From: Deltaproteobacteria bacterium
GTDB taxonomy: Bacteria; Myxococcota; SpSt-1050; JACRCP01
Length of the DNA stretch: 33,575 nt
Assembly (NCBI GenBank): GCA_016218965.1
Contig: JACRCP010000217.1
Coordinates: forward strand, 1-33,575
Direction of reading: 5' to 3'
The number at the start of each line of letters is the position of its first letter. The first letter of the stretch is position 1. A program made the position numbers and the translations under genes. Shown here piece by piece: positions 1 to 8,274 of the stretch. Below the pieces are notes generated by a model, which saw only the letters and a program-made list of their open reading frames with translations, made no database searches and was not told where the DNA came from.

Positions 1-20
1 AGGGGTGACAGTCTTCCGTC

Positions 21-121
21 GCCCCTGTCGGGGCTCGGATTCAATTTCTGACATCGATCCGGGGGTTCCGTCGCCTGCGGCTCCGTCACCCCCGGCTATT
101 GACCGACAGCCCCTTCGGGGC
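21..121. repeat. cluster of three hairpins in the leader region
   Basis: Three inverted repeats lie close together. Positions 21-34 pair GCCCC with GGGGC around TGTC. Positions 59-66 (CCGGGGGT) pair with 88-95 (ACCCCCGG) around a 21-base loop. Positions 109-121 pair GCCCC with GGGGC around TTC. The two small GCCCC hairpins flank the larger one, giving a cloverleaf-like layout. No long reading frame with protein-like composition covers it. It could be a dispersed palindromic intergenic repeat or the terminator region of a gene left of the window. Nothing shows which. The rest of 1-279 holds nothing else I can support. Confidence 0.45.
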
Positions 122-279
122 CATTCAGGGCAGTCGCCGGGCCAGCGCACAGCATCCAAGTGTCGACGAGACGGTTTGGTTGCGGCATAGCCGCGCCAGG
201 AGAAATCGATGCCACCAACGTCCATCCGCCGAAAAGAGCCGCACCCAAGTCAATTTCCTGGGGGATGTTCCCTGGGGGA

Positions 280-308
280 TTGGACTTGGCCGCCCGACAC
301 GGTAGAAT
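280..308 (+). promoter_or_regulatory. sigma70-like promoter upstream of the GH15 lipoprotein
   Basis: TTGGAC at 280-285 and TAGAAT at 303-308 are separated by 17 bases, a good match to a housekeeping promoter. A start point near 315 would place transcription almost on the ATG at 317, which opens a 19-codon reading frame ending at 376. The lipoprotein gene starts 17 bases after that stop. Confidence 0.5.
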
Positions 309-392
309 ACGGATTGATGGCACAAGCCGGCGGCAAGGCGTCGTTCGGTCAAAAGCTCAAGCGGGCCTTCGGGTAGAGTTGAGGGATGCGGG

Positions 393-2852
393 TTGAAGGT
401 CCGGCGGAAAAACATTTGCGTTCTGGCGATGCTTTTCGTGTCAGCGACCGGATGTGACGACACGTCCCGGCGCGACGCGGGGGAACGTTACGCCGGATTC
501 GACGCCGGCGACGCCGGGCGTTCCGATTCCGGCACGGACGCGGGGACGGCGGACGACGGGTCACAGGACGCGGCGACGGACGGAGGCGAAGACACGGGGA
601 CCGATGCAGCGGTGGACGCCGGAACCGACGCGGAGGGGCGGGACGCTTCGGCGCAGGATTCGACCGATCTGTCTGATCTGTCCGATGCGTCCGAAGACGT
701 CACGGACGCCGGTGACGAAGATACCGGCGACGGAGGGGGGGACTTGGGCACGGACGCCGGTGACGCGGGATCGATCGACGTGGGCATGAACCCGACGTCA
801 AAAAACTCCTGGCGCGTGCTTCCGTCGGCCAACGGGTTCGGCGCAATGCTCTTTGACGGCGACCCGGCGCGGGCCAAGTTGACGACGTACTACCCGCACA
901 TCTACCGGCGCTTTGCCGAGGGCGCCGAGGAAACGCCGAACCTGGCATACGACATGTATTTTGGCGTCCGCGCAGACGGCGCCAACGTATGGCTCAACAA
1001 CGTGCCGGTCAGGTCGATGCGGTATCTCCCCGGGACGGGCATCGTCGAGGTCTCGCGCGAGCACGCGGGCCTGGCGGTGACAGAGTACTACTACATGACG
1101 ATGCTCACCGCGTCCCCGGTAGCGGTTGCCGGGATCCGCCTGAAAAACACGACTGGAGGCCCTGTCCCGGGGGTTTCGACGTTTGCCCTCGGGAACTTTC
1201 GTGTCGGTACCGGGGCGGAGCACACCAAGGACGAGAAGGCTGACTACGACCCCGCGTTTTCGGGTTTCTTTGAGCGGAACGCGTATCTTGCCTCGTACTA
1301 CAACGTCGTGTTCGTCTCGGGTGCGCCGCCCGACGCCGTGGCGGCCACGACAAACGACTACAACCCCTGGCAGGTCGTGAGCTCCGGCGGGACGCTCTCG
1401 GACCATCCGTCGAGCCAGCGCGACGACCTCGCGCTTTTCTTCCAGAAGGACTTCGGCGACCTAGCCGCAGGCGCCGAGTCCACGTACCTCGTTGCCTGGA
1501 ACACCATCAAGGACTCCGACCGGGGGCCGATCGCGGCGCCGATAAGTGCGCTCGTCGCCGGCAAGACACTCGATGCGCTCCTGGCCGACGAAATCGGGGC
1601 GTGGACCGATTGGCACGCCGGGGCGAGCCTCCCTGGATCGATCACGCCCGATGAACGCACGCTTGCCGAGCAGTCGGCCGCGTTCATAAAAATGGCCCAG
1701 GTGCGCGAGGAGCACGGGGGAAAGGGCCAGATCCTCGCCTCGCTCCCGCCCGGGGGGTGGAACATCGCATGGGTGCGCGACATGTCGTACGCGATCGCCG
1801 GGCTCGCGCGCACAGGGCACGCCGCCGAGGCGAGGGTGGCGCTCGCCTTCCTGTTCGAACGGGCGCAGACGGGCGCATACGCCGACCCCGAGTGGGGAAT
1901 CGGGAAACCGTACCGGATCTCGGTCGTCCGGTACCAGGGGGGCGGTGGCGAGGAATCCGACTGGAATACGGCCGGACCCAACATCGAATATGACGGTTTT
2001 GGCCTGTCGCTTTGGGCGCTCGAAGAATACGTCCGGGCGTCCGGAGACAAGGCGTTCATCACGGCGCGCGCGCAGGCGATCTTTGACGAGACCGCAGACG
2101 TACTGCTCTCGCTTCCCGATCCAAGCGGCCTCATCAAGCCCGATTCTTCCATCTGGGAGTACCACTGGGACGACGACGGGTACAACGGACGGCGGCACTT
2201 CGCTTTCACGAGCATCACCGCGTGGCGGGGCCTTCTGGCGGCGGAGTACCTTGCCGGGCAGGTCGGGAGGAGCGGGGCGGGGTACGCGGCCGCCGCCGCG
2301 GCGCTCAAGACCGCAATCACGTCGAATCTCGTCGACGGCGGCGGAGTGCTCGTCAACTTCCCCGCTTCGGACCGCTCGCCCAAACCGCCCGAAAGCGGCG
2401 CCAATGACTGGAACATCGACGCTTCGGTCGTCGAGGCGTTCAACTTCGGCCTGCTCGAAGCCGACTCGCCGCTTGCCGACACCACGCTTGCGGCGTTCGA
2501 CCGGGAACTCGGCGGACTTGCATCGGGAAGCCCCGGGTTCAAGAGAACCAACAAGCGATGTCCCGCGAACTTCGGCGGCTGCGTCGAACGCGGCGGCGTG
2601 TGGTCAAACGACTACGACATCAAGGAATGGGTCTTCGTCGACTTCCGCGTCCTTTCGTTCCTGCGGAGGCGCCCCGACGCCGTCTCGCAGGCCCGCGCGG
2701 CGAGGCTCTACGATTGGGTCGCGGCCCAAACGGCCGCAAACTACTCCCAGATCGCCGAGCTCTACGACGAAACGACCGCGGAATACCGGGGATCAGTTCC
2801 AATGTGCGGTTTCGGGCCCGGGGCGCTGCTTCTCGATCTGACTGGACGCTGA
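393..2852 (+). CDS. GH15-like (glucoamylase-type) glycoside hydrolase lipoprotein
   Basis: This is a predicted surface or periplasmic lipoprotein of 819 residues that probably hydrolyses alpha-linked glucans or related oligosaccharides. The start is TTG with GAGGG at 381-385. The signal region ends with ATGC, making Cys21 the likely lipidated residue. Residues 25-132 are a low-complexity linker rich in Asp, Ala, Gly and Thr, common in myxobacterial-type lipoproteins. Residues about 140-400 form a beta-rich region, like the N-terminal domain of bacterial GH15 enzymes. Residues about 410-819 resemble the (alpha/alpha)6 barrel: GGWNIAWVRDMSYAIAGLAR (454-473), IEYDGFGLSLWALEEYV (531-547), and SSIWEYHW with Glu589 as the likely general acid. 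The C-terminal stretch ending in GFGPGALLLDL fits the end of the barrel. Substrate (starch, trehalose, dextran) cannot be told. It converges on the epimerase gene, with the two stop codons only 9 bases apart. Confidence 0.82.
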   Translation: MKVRRKNICVLAMLFVSATGCDDTSRRDAGERYAGFDAGDAGRSDSGTDAGTADDGSQDAATDGGEDTGTDAAVDAGTDAEGRDASAQDSTDLSDLSDASEDVTDAGDEDTGDGGGDLGTDAGDAGSIDVGMNPTSKNSWRVLPSANGFGAMLFDGDPARAKLTTYYPHIYRRFAEGAEETPNLAYDMYFGVRADGANVWLNNVPVRSMRYLPGTGIVEVSREHAGLAVTEYYYMTMLTASPVAVAGIRLKNTTGGPVPGVSTFALGNFRVGTGAEHTKDEKADYDPAFSGFFERNAYLASYYNVVFVSGAPPDAVAATTNDYNPWQVVSSGGTLSDHPSSQRDDLALFFQKDFGDLAAGAESTYLVAWNTIKDSDRGPIAAPISALVAGKTLDALLADEIGAWTDWHAGASLPGSITPDERTLAEQSAAFIKMAQVREEHGGKGQILASLPPGGWNIAWVRDMSYAIAGLARTGHAAEARVALAFLFERAQTGAYADPEWGIGKPYRISVVRYQGGGGEESDWNTAGPNIEYDGFGLSLWALEEYVRASGDKAFITARAQAIFDETADVLLSLPDPSGLIKPDSSIWEYHWDDDGYNGRRHFAFTSITAWRGLLAAEYLAGQVGRSGAGYAAAAAALKTAITSNLVDGGGVLVNFPASDRSPKPPESGANDWNIDASVVEAFNFGLLEADSPLADTTLAAFDRELGGLASGSPGFKRTNKRCPANFGGCVERGGVWSNDYDIKEWVFVDFRVLSFLRRRPDAVSQARAARLYDWVAAQTAANYSQIAELYDETTAEYRGSVPMCGFGPGALLLDLTGR

Positions 2853-2876
2853 TCGGTCCGATCAGTCGGATCGGTC
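2851..2876. terminator. hairpin between convergent genes, possible bidirectional terminator
   Basis: Positions 2851-2861 (GATCGGTCCGA) can pair with 2866-2876 (TCGGATCGGTC), including two G-T wobbles, around TCAG. It overlaps the stop codons of both flanking genes. No U-run follows on either strand, so function as an intrinsic terminator is uncertain. Confidence 0.35.
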
Positions 2877-3803
2877 CGATTGGGCCGCTTTCCGAAAAAA
2901 TTCGACGGTCCTCGCAACCCCCGTCTCGAAGTCCGCCTCCGGCCTCCAACCAAGCACCTTCGCCGCCAGCGACGGGTCAATGACGCTCCGATACTGTTCG
3001 CCGGGTTTTGGCGGACCGTGGCTCGCCTTGTGCGGGTAACCCGATGCCTTTGCCAGGACCTCGAAAACCCGGTTCACGCTCGTTTCCACACCGGTGCCGA
3101 TATTGACCGGGCCCGAGAAGTCGGACACAAGTGCCAGGAGATTCGCGCGTACAACGTCGCCGACGTACACGAAGTCGCGCGTCTGCCCGCCGTCGCCGTT
3201 GATGGTGATGGGCTGCCCTGCGAGCATCCGGCCGGTGAAGATGGCGCACACACCGGCCTCTCCGAGAGGATCCTGCCTTGGCCCGTACACGTTGGCGTAG
3301 CGCAGGGCGACGTAGGGCAGGCGTTGCATCAACGAGAACCACTCTAAATACATCTCGCCGACCCGTTTTGTGAGACCATAGGGGCTCGCCGGCCGACAGG
3401 GGTGCGATTCGGGAGCGGGAAAGACGTCCTGTTCCCCGTAGATGGCCCCTCCCGACGAGGAAAAAACGATCTTTTTGACACCCGAGGCGACCCCCGCCTC
3501 GATGACGTTGAGCATTCCCAGGACATTCACCTCGGCATCAAACCGCGGGTCGGCAACCGATCTCCGCACGTCGATCTGCGCTGCGTGATGGTCGATGATG
3601 TCGGGTTCAAAGCTCCTGATGGCGTCCGCGCAGTGCCTCGAACGGAGGTCGAACTCGAAAAACTCGGCCGCGGGGTTGTTGAGGTTCGCCCTCCGGCCGG
3701 TACTCAGGTTGTCGATGACCGCGACATGGTGGCCGGCCGCGATCAAACCGTCCACGACGTTCGAACCTATGAACCCCGCCCCACCGGTGACAAGGACTTT
3801 CAA
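2862..3803 (-). CDS. NAD-dependent epimerase/dehydratase (UDP-glucose 4-epimerase-like)
   Basis: This is an extended short-chain dehydrogenase/reductase of 313 residues, acting in the cytoplasm on a nucleotide sugar, probably for cell-surface polysaccharide. The Rossmann motif GGAGFIG is at residues 7-13. SSSGGAIYG is at 115-123, and the catalytic pair Tyr142/Lys146 sits in SPYGLTKR. RYANVYGPRQDP and FVYVGDVVRA are typical substrate-side and C-terminal motifs of the GalE/WbpP-like group. The start is TTG, preceded by GGGAG at four bases. Length is usual for the family. The RHH gene lies 61 bases upstream on the same strand, so the two may be cotranscribed. Exact substrate cannot be read from sequence; the GalE name would be a guess. 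Confidence 0.88.
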   Translation of the reverse strand: MKVLVTGGAGFIGSNVVDGLIAAGHHVAVIDNLSTGRRANLNNPAAEFFEFDLRSRHCADAIRSFEPDIIDHHAAQIDVRRSVADPRFDAEVNVLGMLNVIEAGVASGVKKIVFSSSGGAIYGEQDVFPAPESHPCRPASPYGLTKRVGEMYLEWFSLMQRLPYVALRYANVYGPRQDPLGEAGVCAIFTGRMLAGQPITINGDGGQTRDFVYVGDVVRANLLALVSDFSGPVNIGTGVETSVNRVFEVLAKASGYPHKASHGPPKPGEQYRSVIDPSLAAKVLGWRPEADFETGVARTVEFFRKAAQSDRSD

Positions 3804-3864
3804 GATTCTCCCGATTCCCCAAAAAAATCCCCAACTCCACGACCACTCAACAGATGCGTGACGA

Positions 3865-4056
3865 TCATTCCGGCGGAATCGTGTGGTTGAGGTCGAGCTG
3901 TCCCGGGAGCTTGTCTTTGTATTTTTCCAGAACGAGGTCGATCCCCTGCCGGATATACTCGGCGACAGGGACCTTGGTCTTTTCGTTCAGGATCTTGAGC
4001 TTGTCAAGCTGGTCCGGCGTTATGTAGACCGTCGTTGAGATTTTTTTTCGAGACAT
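3865..4056 (-). CDS. ribbon-helix-helix DNA-binding protein (CopG/Arc type)
   Basis: A 63-residue protein. Basic residues precede a short beta strand (STTVYITP) and two amphipathic helices (DQLDKLKILNEKT and VAEYIRQGIDLVLEKYKDKL), the classic RHH plan. It probably binds DNA as a dimer. The ATG is preceded by AGAGGGG at a good spacing. Its own promoter overlaps a 20-bp inverted repeat (4109-4128), which suggests autorepression. No toxin gene is adjacent; the next gene on the same strand is the epimerase, so it may be a solitary regulator and not an antitoxin. Confidence 0.85.
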   Translation of the reverse strand: MSRKKISTTVYITPDQLDKLKILNEKTKVPVAEYIRQGIDLVLEKYKDKLPGQLDLNHTIPPE

Positions 4057-4100
4057 TTTAGATCCCCTCTAGGCAACGAGGTACCCGAAAGGCGTGTGCT

Positions 4101-4129
4101 ACGATATATGACAACACCTATATTGTCAA
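4101..4129 (-). promoter_or_regulatory. promoter of the RHH gene
   Basis: Read on the minus strand, TTGACA (4124-4129) and TATCGT (4101-4106) are separated by 17 bases. The -35 box is a perfect consensus. The element lies about 45 bases upstream of the RHH start codon and is AT-rich compared with its surroundings. Confidence 0.6.
4109..4128. promoter_or_regulatory. 20-bp inverted repeat, candidate RHH operator
   Basis: TGACAA at 4109-4114 and TTGTCA at 4123-4128 form a perfect 6-bp inverted repeat with an 8-base spacer. It covers most of the -35 box and spacer of the RHH promoter, where a bound dimer pair would block RNA polymerase. Assignment to the adjacent RHH protein is inference. Confidence 0.5.
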
Positions 4130-4249
4130 GAAACAAGAAGCGGGTAGCGTGCAGTTGGTTGCAGTTGGTGACAGGTAGCAGATTTGGAGACGGGGATCAG
4201 CGTACTTCAGGTTCCTGCTGGCTACCAGCTACTCGCTGATCGCTAGTCG

Positions 4250-4789
4250 CTACTTTGTTATTGGTTTCAATCTGTTAGGCGTTTGCACCGGGTAGAGACC
4301 CGTCGTTGAAAAACAGCCTGTCAAGAGTTTCTTTTCGGCCGTTTCGGCAACAAAGCAGCCGGCGTTTTCGGTCTCTTCCCCCGGCGAAAAGTCAATGTTC
4401 TCCGGCGCGAAGTTGCACGCCCACGAAACCACGCTCGACCCGGTCTTCTCGAAGAGCGACCCCATGGCGCCGCCGTCCTTTGGCAAACCCTTCCCAGTAC
4501 CGGCTGGGCACCTGACCTCGATCGTTGCGTGTTCGGGATCGGCGGCCTTGATGTAGAGCGACACGCCGCAAGAGCCCTCCGCCTCGGCTTCCGGCTCGAT
4601 GTTCACGCGCATCTGGCCTGGCCCGATGAGCCACGCCGCAGCCTTGAGCGCGCACGCGCGCTCCAGTCTGGCGGCGGCCGAAAGTTCCGGGCCAAGCGTC
4701 AACGTGACAGAGGGGCAGCCCGCAAGGAGCACGGTCAGGAAGGTCAAGGGCGCGATGCCCCGAAATTCACTGCTCGATATACCAGTCAC
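4250..4789 (-). CDS. small hypothetical lipoprotein
   Basis: I do not recognise the family. The start chosen is GTG at 4789 because GAGGAGG sits about seven bases before it; an upstream in-frame ATG at 4846 overlaps glpK and lacks this support. The 179-residue product has a hydrophobic stretch ending in LLAGC, a good lipobox, so it is likely an outer-membrane or periplasmic lipoprotein. The mature part has several cysteines (in GSCGV, EVRCPAG, SWACNF, AGCFV, TGCFS) that could form disulfides. It lies 29 bases downstream of glpK on the same strand and is probably cotranscribed with it, but no link to glycerol metabolism is visible. Confidence 0.72.
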   Translation of the reverse strand: MTGISSSEFRGIAPLTFLTVLLAGCPSVTLTLGPELSAAARLERACALKAAAWLIGPGQMRVNIEPEAEAEGSCGVSLYIKAADPEHATIEVRCPAGTGKGLPKDGGAMGSLFEKTGSSVVSWACNFAPENIDFSPGEETENAGCFVAETAEKKLLTGCFSTTGLYPVQTPNRLKPITK

Positions 4790-4818
4790 CGCTTTCCTCC
4801 TCGATGTAGATGGTGCGA

Positions 4819-6297
4819 TCACGCCTTTGCCACAGCGTCGCGCCATCGTTTCACGTGCCCCTTGACCTCATCGGCGCCCATCGACGGCAAAAACGCCCTG
4901 TCTTCGCGCCACATCCCCCTGACCTCGTCCCTGTTCTTCCAGAAACCGGAGGCGATCCCGGCAAGCAGGGCGGCGCCGAGCGCCGTTGTCTCGACCACGC
5001 GCGGGCGCACGATCCTCGCGCCAAGTATGTCGGCCTGGAACTGGAGGAGCAGGTTGTCCGCCGCGGCGCCCCCGTCCACCTTGAGCGACCCGAGCGGGCG
5101 CCCGAGATCACTCTCCATTGCCTTGAGGATGTCGTAGTTCTGAAGCGCAATCCCCTCGAGGGCCGCACGTGCAAGGTGCGCCGCCGTTGTCCCCCGTGAA
5201 ATGCCGCAGATCACACCGCGGGCCTCCGGCCGCCAGTGGGGCGCGCCCAGCCCGACGAGCGCCGGGACGAATACGACGCCGCCGGAATCGTCAACGGAAC
5301 GCGCGAGGGCCTCGATCTCTCCGGCACTCCGCACGATCTTGAGACCGTCACGAAGCCACTGGACGGCGGCCCCCGCAATGAATGCGCTCCCCTCCAGCAC
5401 ATAGGTGACCTCGCCTCCCAGTTTCCAACCCACGGTCGTCACAAGGCCATGGGTCGAGGCTACCGGCCGGGACCCGGTGTTCATGAGCAGAAAAGCCCCA
5501 GTGCCGTACGTGCACTTCGCCTCACCCTCCGAAAAACACGCCTGGCCGAAAAGGGCGGCCTGCTGGTCTCCGGCGATCCCGCAGATGGGGATGCCGTCGG
5601 AAAGGCCCGGGATCCCCTTTGTGACTCCATACCGCTCGGAAGACGAGACCACGTGGGGAAGCACCTGGCGGGGCACGCCGAGCGCTTCAAGCAGCCAGTC
5701 GTCCCACGACATCTCGTGGAGGTTGAAAAGCATCGTCCGGCTGGCGTTCGAGACGTCGGTCGCGTGCACCGACCCGCCGGTCAGGCGGTTCAGGAGGAAG
5801 GAGTCAACGGTCCCGAACGCGATGTCACCGGCATGGGCGCGCTCGCGGAGCCCCGGCACGTTGTCCAGGAGCCACCGGACCTTGGTCCCCGAAAAATACG
5901 GGTCGACCTCCAAGCCCGTGCGGCGCCGGATCTCGGGCGCCAGCCCCTTGCCCCGCAGCGCCTCGCACAGGTCCGCTGTCCGGCGGCACTGCCAGACGAC
6001 GGCGTTGTGGACGGGCTTTTGCGTCGCCCGGTCCCACAGTATCGTGGTCTCGCGCTGGTTGGTGATTCCTATGCACGCGACGTCGCCGGCTGCAACGCCC
6101 GCCGATTCGAGGCACGCACGCACGGCGTGAAGCGTCGAAGTCCAGATCTCCTGGGCATCGTGCTCTACCCAGCCGTTTTTCGGGTAGATCTGACGGAACT
6201 CCAGGCTGCCCTGCCCGGCGATCTTGGTTTCACGGTCGAAGAGGATGGCGCGGGAACTCGTTGTGCCCTGATCAATGGCCAATACATACTTCGGCAT
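4819..6297 (-). CDS. glpK: glycerol kinase
   Basis: Phosphorylates glycerol with ATP to sn-glycerol 3-phosphate in the cytoplasm, feeding glycolysis and lipid synthesis. The start is ATG at 6297, preceded by GGAGGAG; a longer in-frame version to 6339 has no such site. The 492-residue product has the FGGY kinase plan: DQGTTSSR at residues 9-16 for ATP/phosphate binding, [19 protein letters not shown], and the second lobe [13 protein letters not shown] followed by [32 protein letters not shown] near the C-terminus is the usual adenosine-site region. Length is normal. An alpha/beta hydrolase gene lies 72 bases upstream, so release of glycerol from lipids followed by phosphorylation is a plausible joint role. 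Confidence 0.96.
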   Translation of the reverse strand: MPKYVLAIDQGTTSSRAILFDRETKIAGQGSLEFRQIYPKNGWVEHDAQEIWTSTLHAVRACLESAGVAAGDVACIGITNQRETTILWDRATQKPVHNAVVWQCRRTADLCEALRGKGLAPEIRRRTGLEVDPYFSGTKVRWLLDNVPGLRERAHAGDIAFGTVDSFLLNRLTGGSVHATDVSNASRTMLFNLHEMSWDDWLLEALGVPRQVLPHVVSSSERYGVTKGIPGLSDGIPICGIAGDQQAALFGQACFSEGEAKCTYGTGAFLLMNTGSRPVASTHGLVTTVGWKLGGEVTYVLEGSAFIAGAAVQWLRDGLKIVRSAGEIEALARSVDDSGGVVFVPALVGLGAPHWRPEARGVICGISRGTTAAHLARAALEGIALQNYDILKAMESDLGRPLGSLKVDGGAAADNLLLQFQADILGARIVRPRVVETTALGAALLAGIASGFWKNRDEVRGMWREDRAFLPSMGADEVKGHVKRWRDAVAKA

Positions 6298-6369
6298 ATC
6301 TCCTCCAGAAAAAGCGCCCGGCCGCCGAAATCCAACCACCAGCCACGCGCCACCCGCTGCCAGCCCGTT

Positions 6370-7149
6370 TCAGAACTCATCAAAGAAGCGCCTGACCTCG
6401 GCACAGACACGATCCGCCTCGTGGTCAAGGGTCATGAGGTGGGCCGAATCTTCAAGCGTCACTTTCCGCACGACGCTCGATCCCAGTCCCCAGGCAAACA
6501 GGTGCACGTTGCCGTAGGGGACGTCCTGGTCCGCCCGCGAGAACACCAGAAGCGCCGGCTGGCGCACGCGGCGGATCGAAAACCGGGAGCGGACCATGAA
6601 GGCGCCAAACGATGCCGCGGCGCGCGTCGGCACGCAGTCGTAGGAAGGATTTCTCTCGCGAATCGCGCGCAGGCGCTCATCCTTCTCCAGGGTCTTCTTC
6701 ACCCGCGGCACGACGAACCGGAGGGGCGAAAGAAGCGCGGCCGCCACGAACAGCCCGTTCTCCCCGGTCAGGTACAGCGGCGCCGCAAGGATGGCCACCG
6801 CCGCCACGTCAGACGGTCGTTCGGCTGCCAAACGCGACGCCACCAGCCCGCCCATCGAAAGGCCCGCCACAAAAACCGTGTCGCAGTCCGCGCGAAGCAG
6901 GGTGAGCGCCTCGTCGGCCGAACGGACCCAGTCGCGCCATGACGTGCGGTCAAGATCGGCCGGGTCGGTCGCGTGCCCGGCAAGGACCGGGCCAAAGACG
7001 CGGTAACCCGCCGCAGCGAGGGATTCGCCGAGCGGGCGAACCTCGTATGGAGATCCGGTGAACCCGTGGATGAGCAGGCATCCGCGCCGTCCGCCCCCCA
7101 GTTCGAACGGCTCCGCACCTTTGATGTATCGTTCCACGCCCCTGCTCAA
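6370..7149 (-). CDS. alpha/beta hydrolase, carboxylesterase or monoacylglycerol lipase type
   Basis: A 259-residue single-domain hydrolase of the Est30/monoglyceride lipase-like group. The oxyanion motif HGFTG is at residues 28-32. The nucleophile Ser98 is in GLSMGG (96-101). The acid is Asp207 or Asp209 in SRADQDVP, and the base is His237 in DSAHLMT. No signal peptide is seen, so it is probably cytoplasmic. It is encoded directly upstream of glpK on the same strand, which is consistent with an acylglycerol substrate, although this is inference from context. Confidence 0.88.
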   Translation of the reverse strand: MSRGVERYIKGAEPFELGGGRRGCLLIHGFTGSPYEVRPLGESLAAAGYRVFGPVLAGHATDPADLDRTSWRDWVRSADEALTLLRADCDTVFVAGLSMGGLVASRLAAERPSDVAAVAILAAPLYLTGENGLFVAAALLSPLRFVVPRVKKTLEKDERLRAIRERNPSYDCVPTRAAASFGAFMVRSRFSIRRVRQPALLVFSRADQDVPYGNVHLFAWGLGSSVVRKVTLEDSAHLMTLDHEADRVCAEVRRFFDEF

Positions 7150-7177
7150 AGGTTCAACGCCCGGCTCCTGCCCGCTC

Positions 7178-8188
7178 CTACGCCCACTCTTCGGCCTGCG
7201 TGATCTGGTTTAGAATCCAGTCGTACTCGGGCGAGTGGACCAGTGCGTCGCAGAACTCGCAGTTCCCGGCCGCGCTCACCTTGAGCGGCGCCCCGCAGTT
7301 GGGGCACTTGTCGATCTTGGCCGCGGCATCGGCCTTGGTCTGGCTCGACGCCTTCCTGATGAACGTCCAATACTCGGTGAACGGTTTGTGATCGGTGAGC
7401 GACCCCGAGACGACCTGGTTCGGGTTGGACTCGCTCACCATGGCGTCGGCCATGCTGCAGTCCATCCGGACGGAGATCGAGTCGATGTCCGCCTCCTGCT
7501 GGACCCTGACAATCCGCGCGTTGTTGATGACCGGGTCCTTGACGATGTTGATCTGCTTGTCGCGCTTGTACTGGTCGATGAACACCTGCCAGCGGTTAAA
7601 AACCCCGTCTGAGACGTACGGCCGTATGGGGGCGAGGTTCCGGACCATCCACGCCTTCTGTAGCTCGAAGAAGATGGTCTGGGCCTTGTCAAGGAAGACG
7701 CGTTCCGAGAAGTTGGGGTCCTTGGCCTTGAGGACATCGAGCGAGGACAGCCCGGAGACCTCGGCCTCGTCGGGCTCTTCGGACGATTCGGGCGGCTCAT
7801 ACGTTTCGCCCGGCGGGGATTCGTACGACGGAGGAGGCGCCGCGGAGCTCGCAGAGGCCTTCTTGAGCACCGCGATGACGATGGCGATGATTACGAAGAC
7901 GATGAAACCGGCCCCGCCGAAGACCGCCCCGAGTCCCATGCCCAGGAGGCCGCAGCCCGTGCCGACCGGCGAGTAACCGCCGTACGACGAGCTGCCCGAC
8001 GATTTTGACGACGAGCTGCTCCACGGCTTGGACGACGAGCTGCTCGACGACGACTTGCTGCCCGATGACGAATGCGACGAGCTCTGCCCGCCGCCCGCCC
8101 GCGCGAACGCATCGCCCGCCGTCGCCCAGAGAATGGCTGCGGTTGCCGCGACCGCCACAAAGATGACCCCGATCTTCCGCGTGTTCAT
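7178..8188 (-). CDS. Tim44-like domain membrane protein with C-terminal zinc ribbon
   Basis: The start is ATG at 8188, with GGAGGGTGGA immediately upstream; an in-frame version to 8224 lacks a site. Of 336 residues, 1-30 form a signal-like segment ending AFARAGGG. Residues 36-70 are a Ser-rich linker, 84-108 a Gly-rich transmembrane helix, and 111-150 an acidic Pro/Glu linker. Residues about 157-282 resemble the Tim44-like (NTF2-fold) domain: FSERVFLDKAQTIFFELQKA, then VSDGVF and EYWTFIRK. The C-terminus has a zinc ribbon with Cys295, Cys298, Cys310 and Cys313. It lies 86 bases downstream of an SPFH/zinc-ribbon gene on the same strand, so the two may act together at the membrane. Function is unknown; the related mitochondrial domain binds membranes and translocase partners. 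Confidence 0.8.
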   Translation of the reverse strand: MNTRKIGVIFVAVAATAAILWATAGDAFARAGGGQSSSHSSSGSKSSSSSSSSKPWSSSSSKSSGSSSYGGYSPVGTGCGLLGMGLGAVFGGAGFIVFVIIAIVIAVLKKASASSAAPPPSYESPPGETYEPPESSEEPDEAEVSGLSSLDVLKAKDPNFSERVFLDKAQTIFFELQKAWMVRNLAPIRPYVSDGVFNRWQVFIDQYKRDKQINIVKDPVINNARIVRVQQEADIDSISVRMDCSMADAMVSESNPNQVVSGSLTDHKPFTEYWTFIRKASSQTKADAAAKIDKCPNCGAPLKVSAAGNCEFCDALVHSPEYDWILNQITQAEEWA

Positions 8189-8274
8189 TCCACCCTCCAC
8201 TTCTCGAAGTCCAAAGGAGGACAACTCCCCACTCGGCGCCCCGATTGCGACGGCTCAGTCCTCACCACTCAGCA

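Noticed and set aside
4140..4248. short direct repeats (GCAGTTGGT twice; CGCTGATCGCTAGTCGCTA)
   Set aside because: Only two or three imperfect copies without regular spacers, so neither a CRISPR array nor a defined repeat family.
5236..6942. 568-codon plus-strand frame across glpK and the hydrolase gene
   Set aside because: It is antisense to two well-supported genes, with a composition typical of a GC-rich shadow frame and no family motifs.
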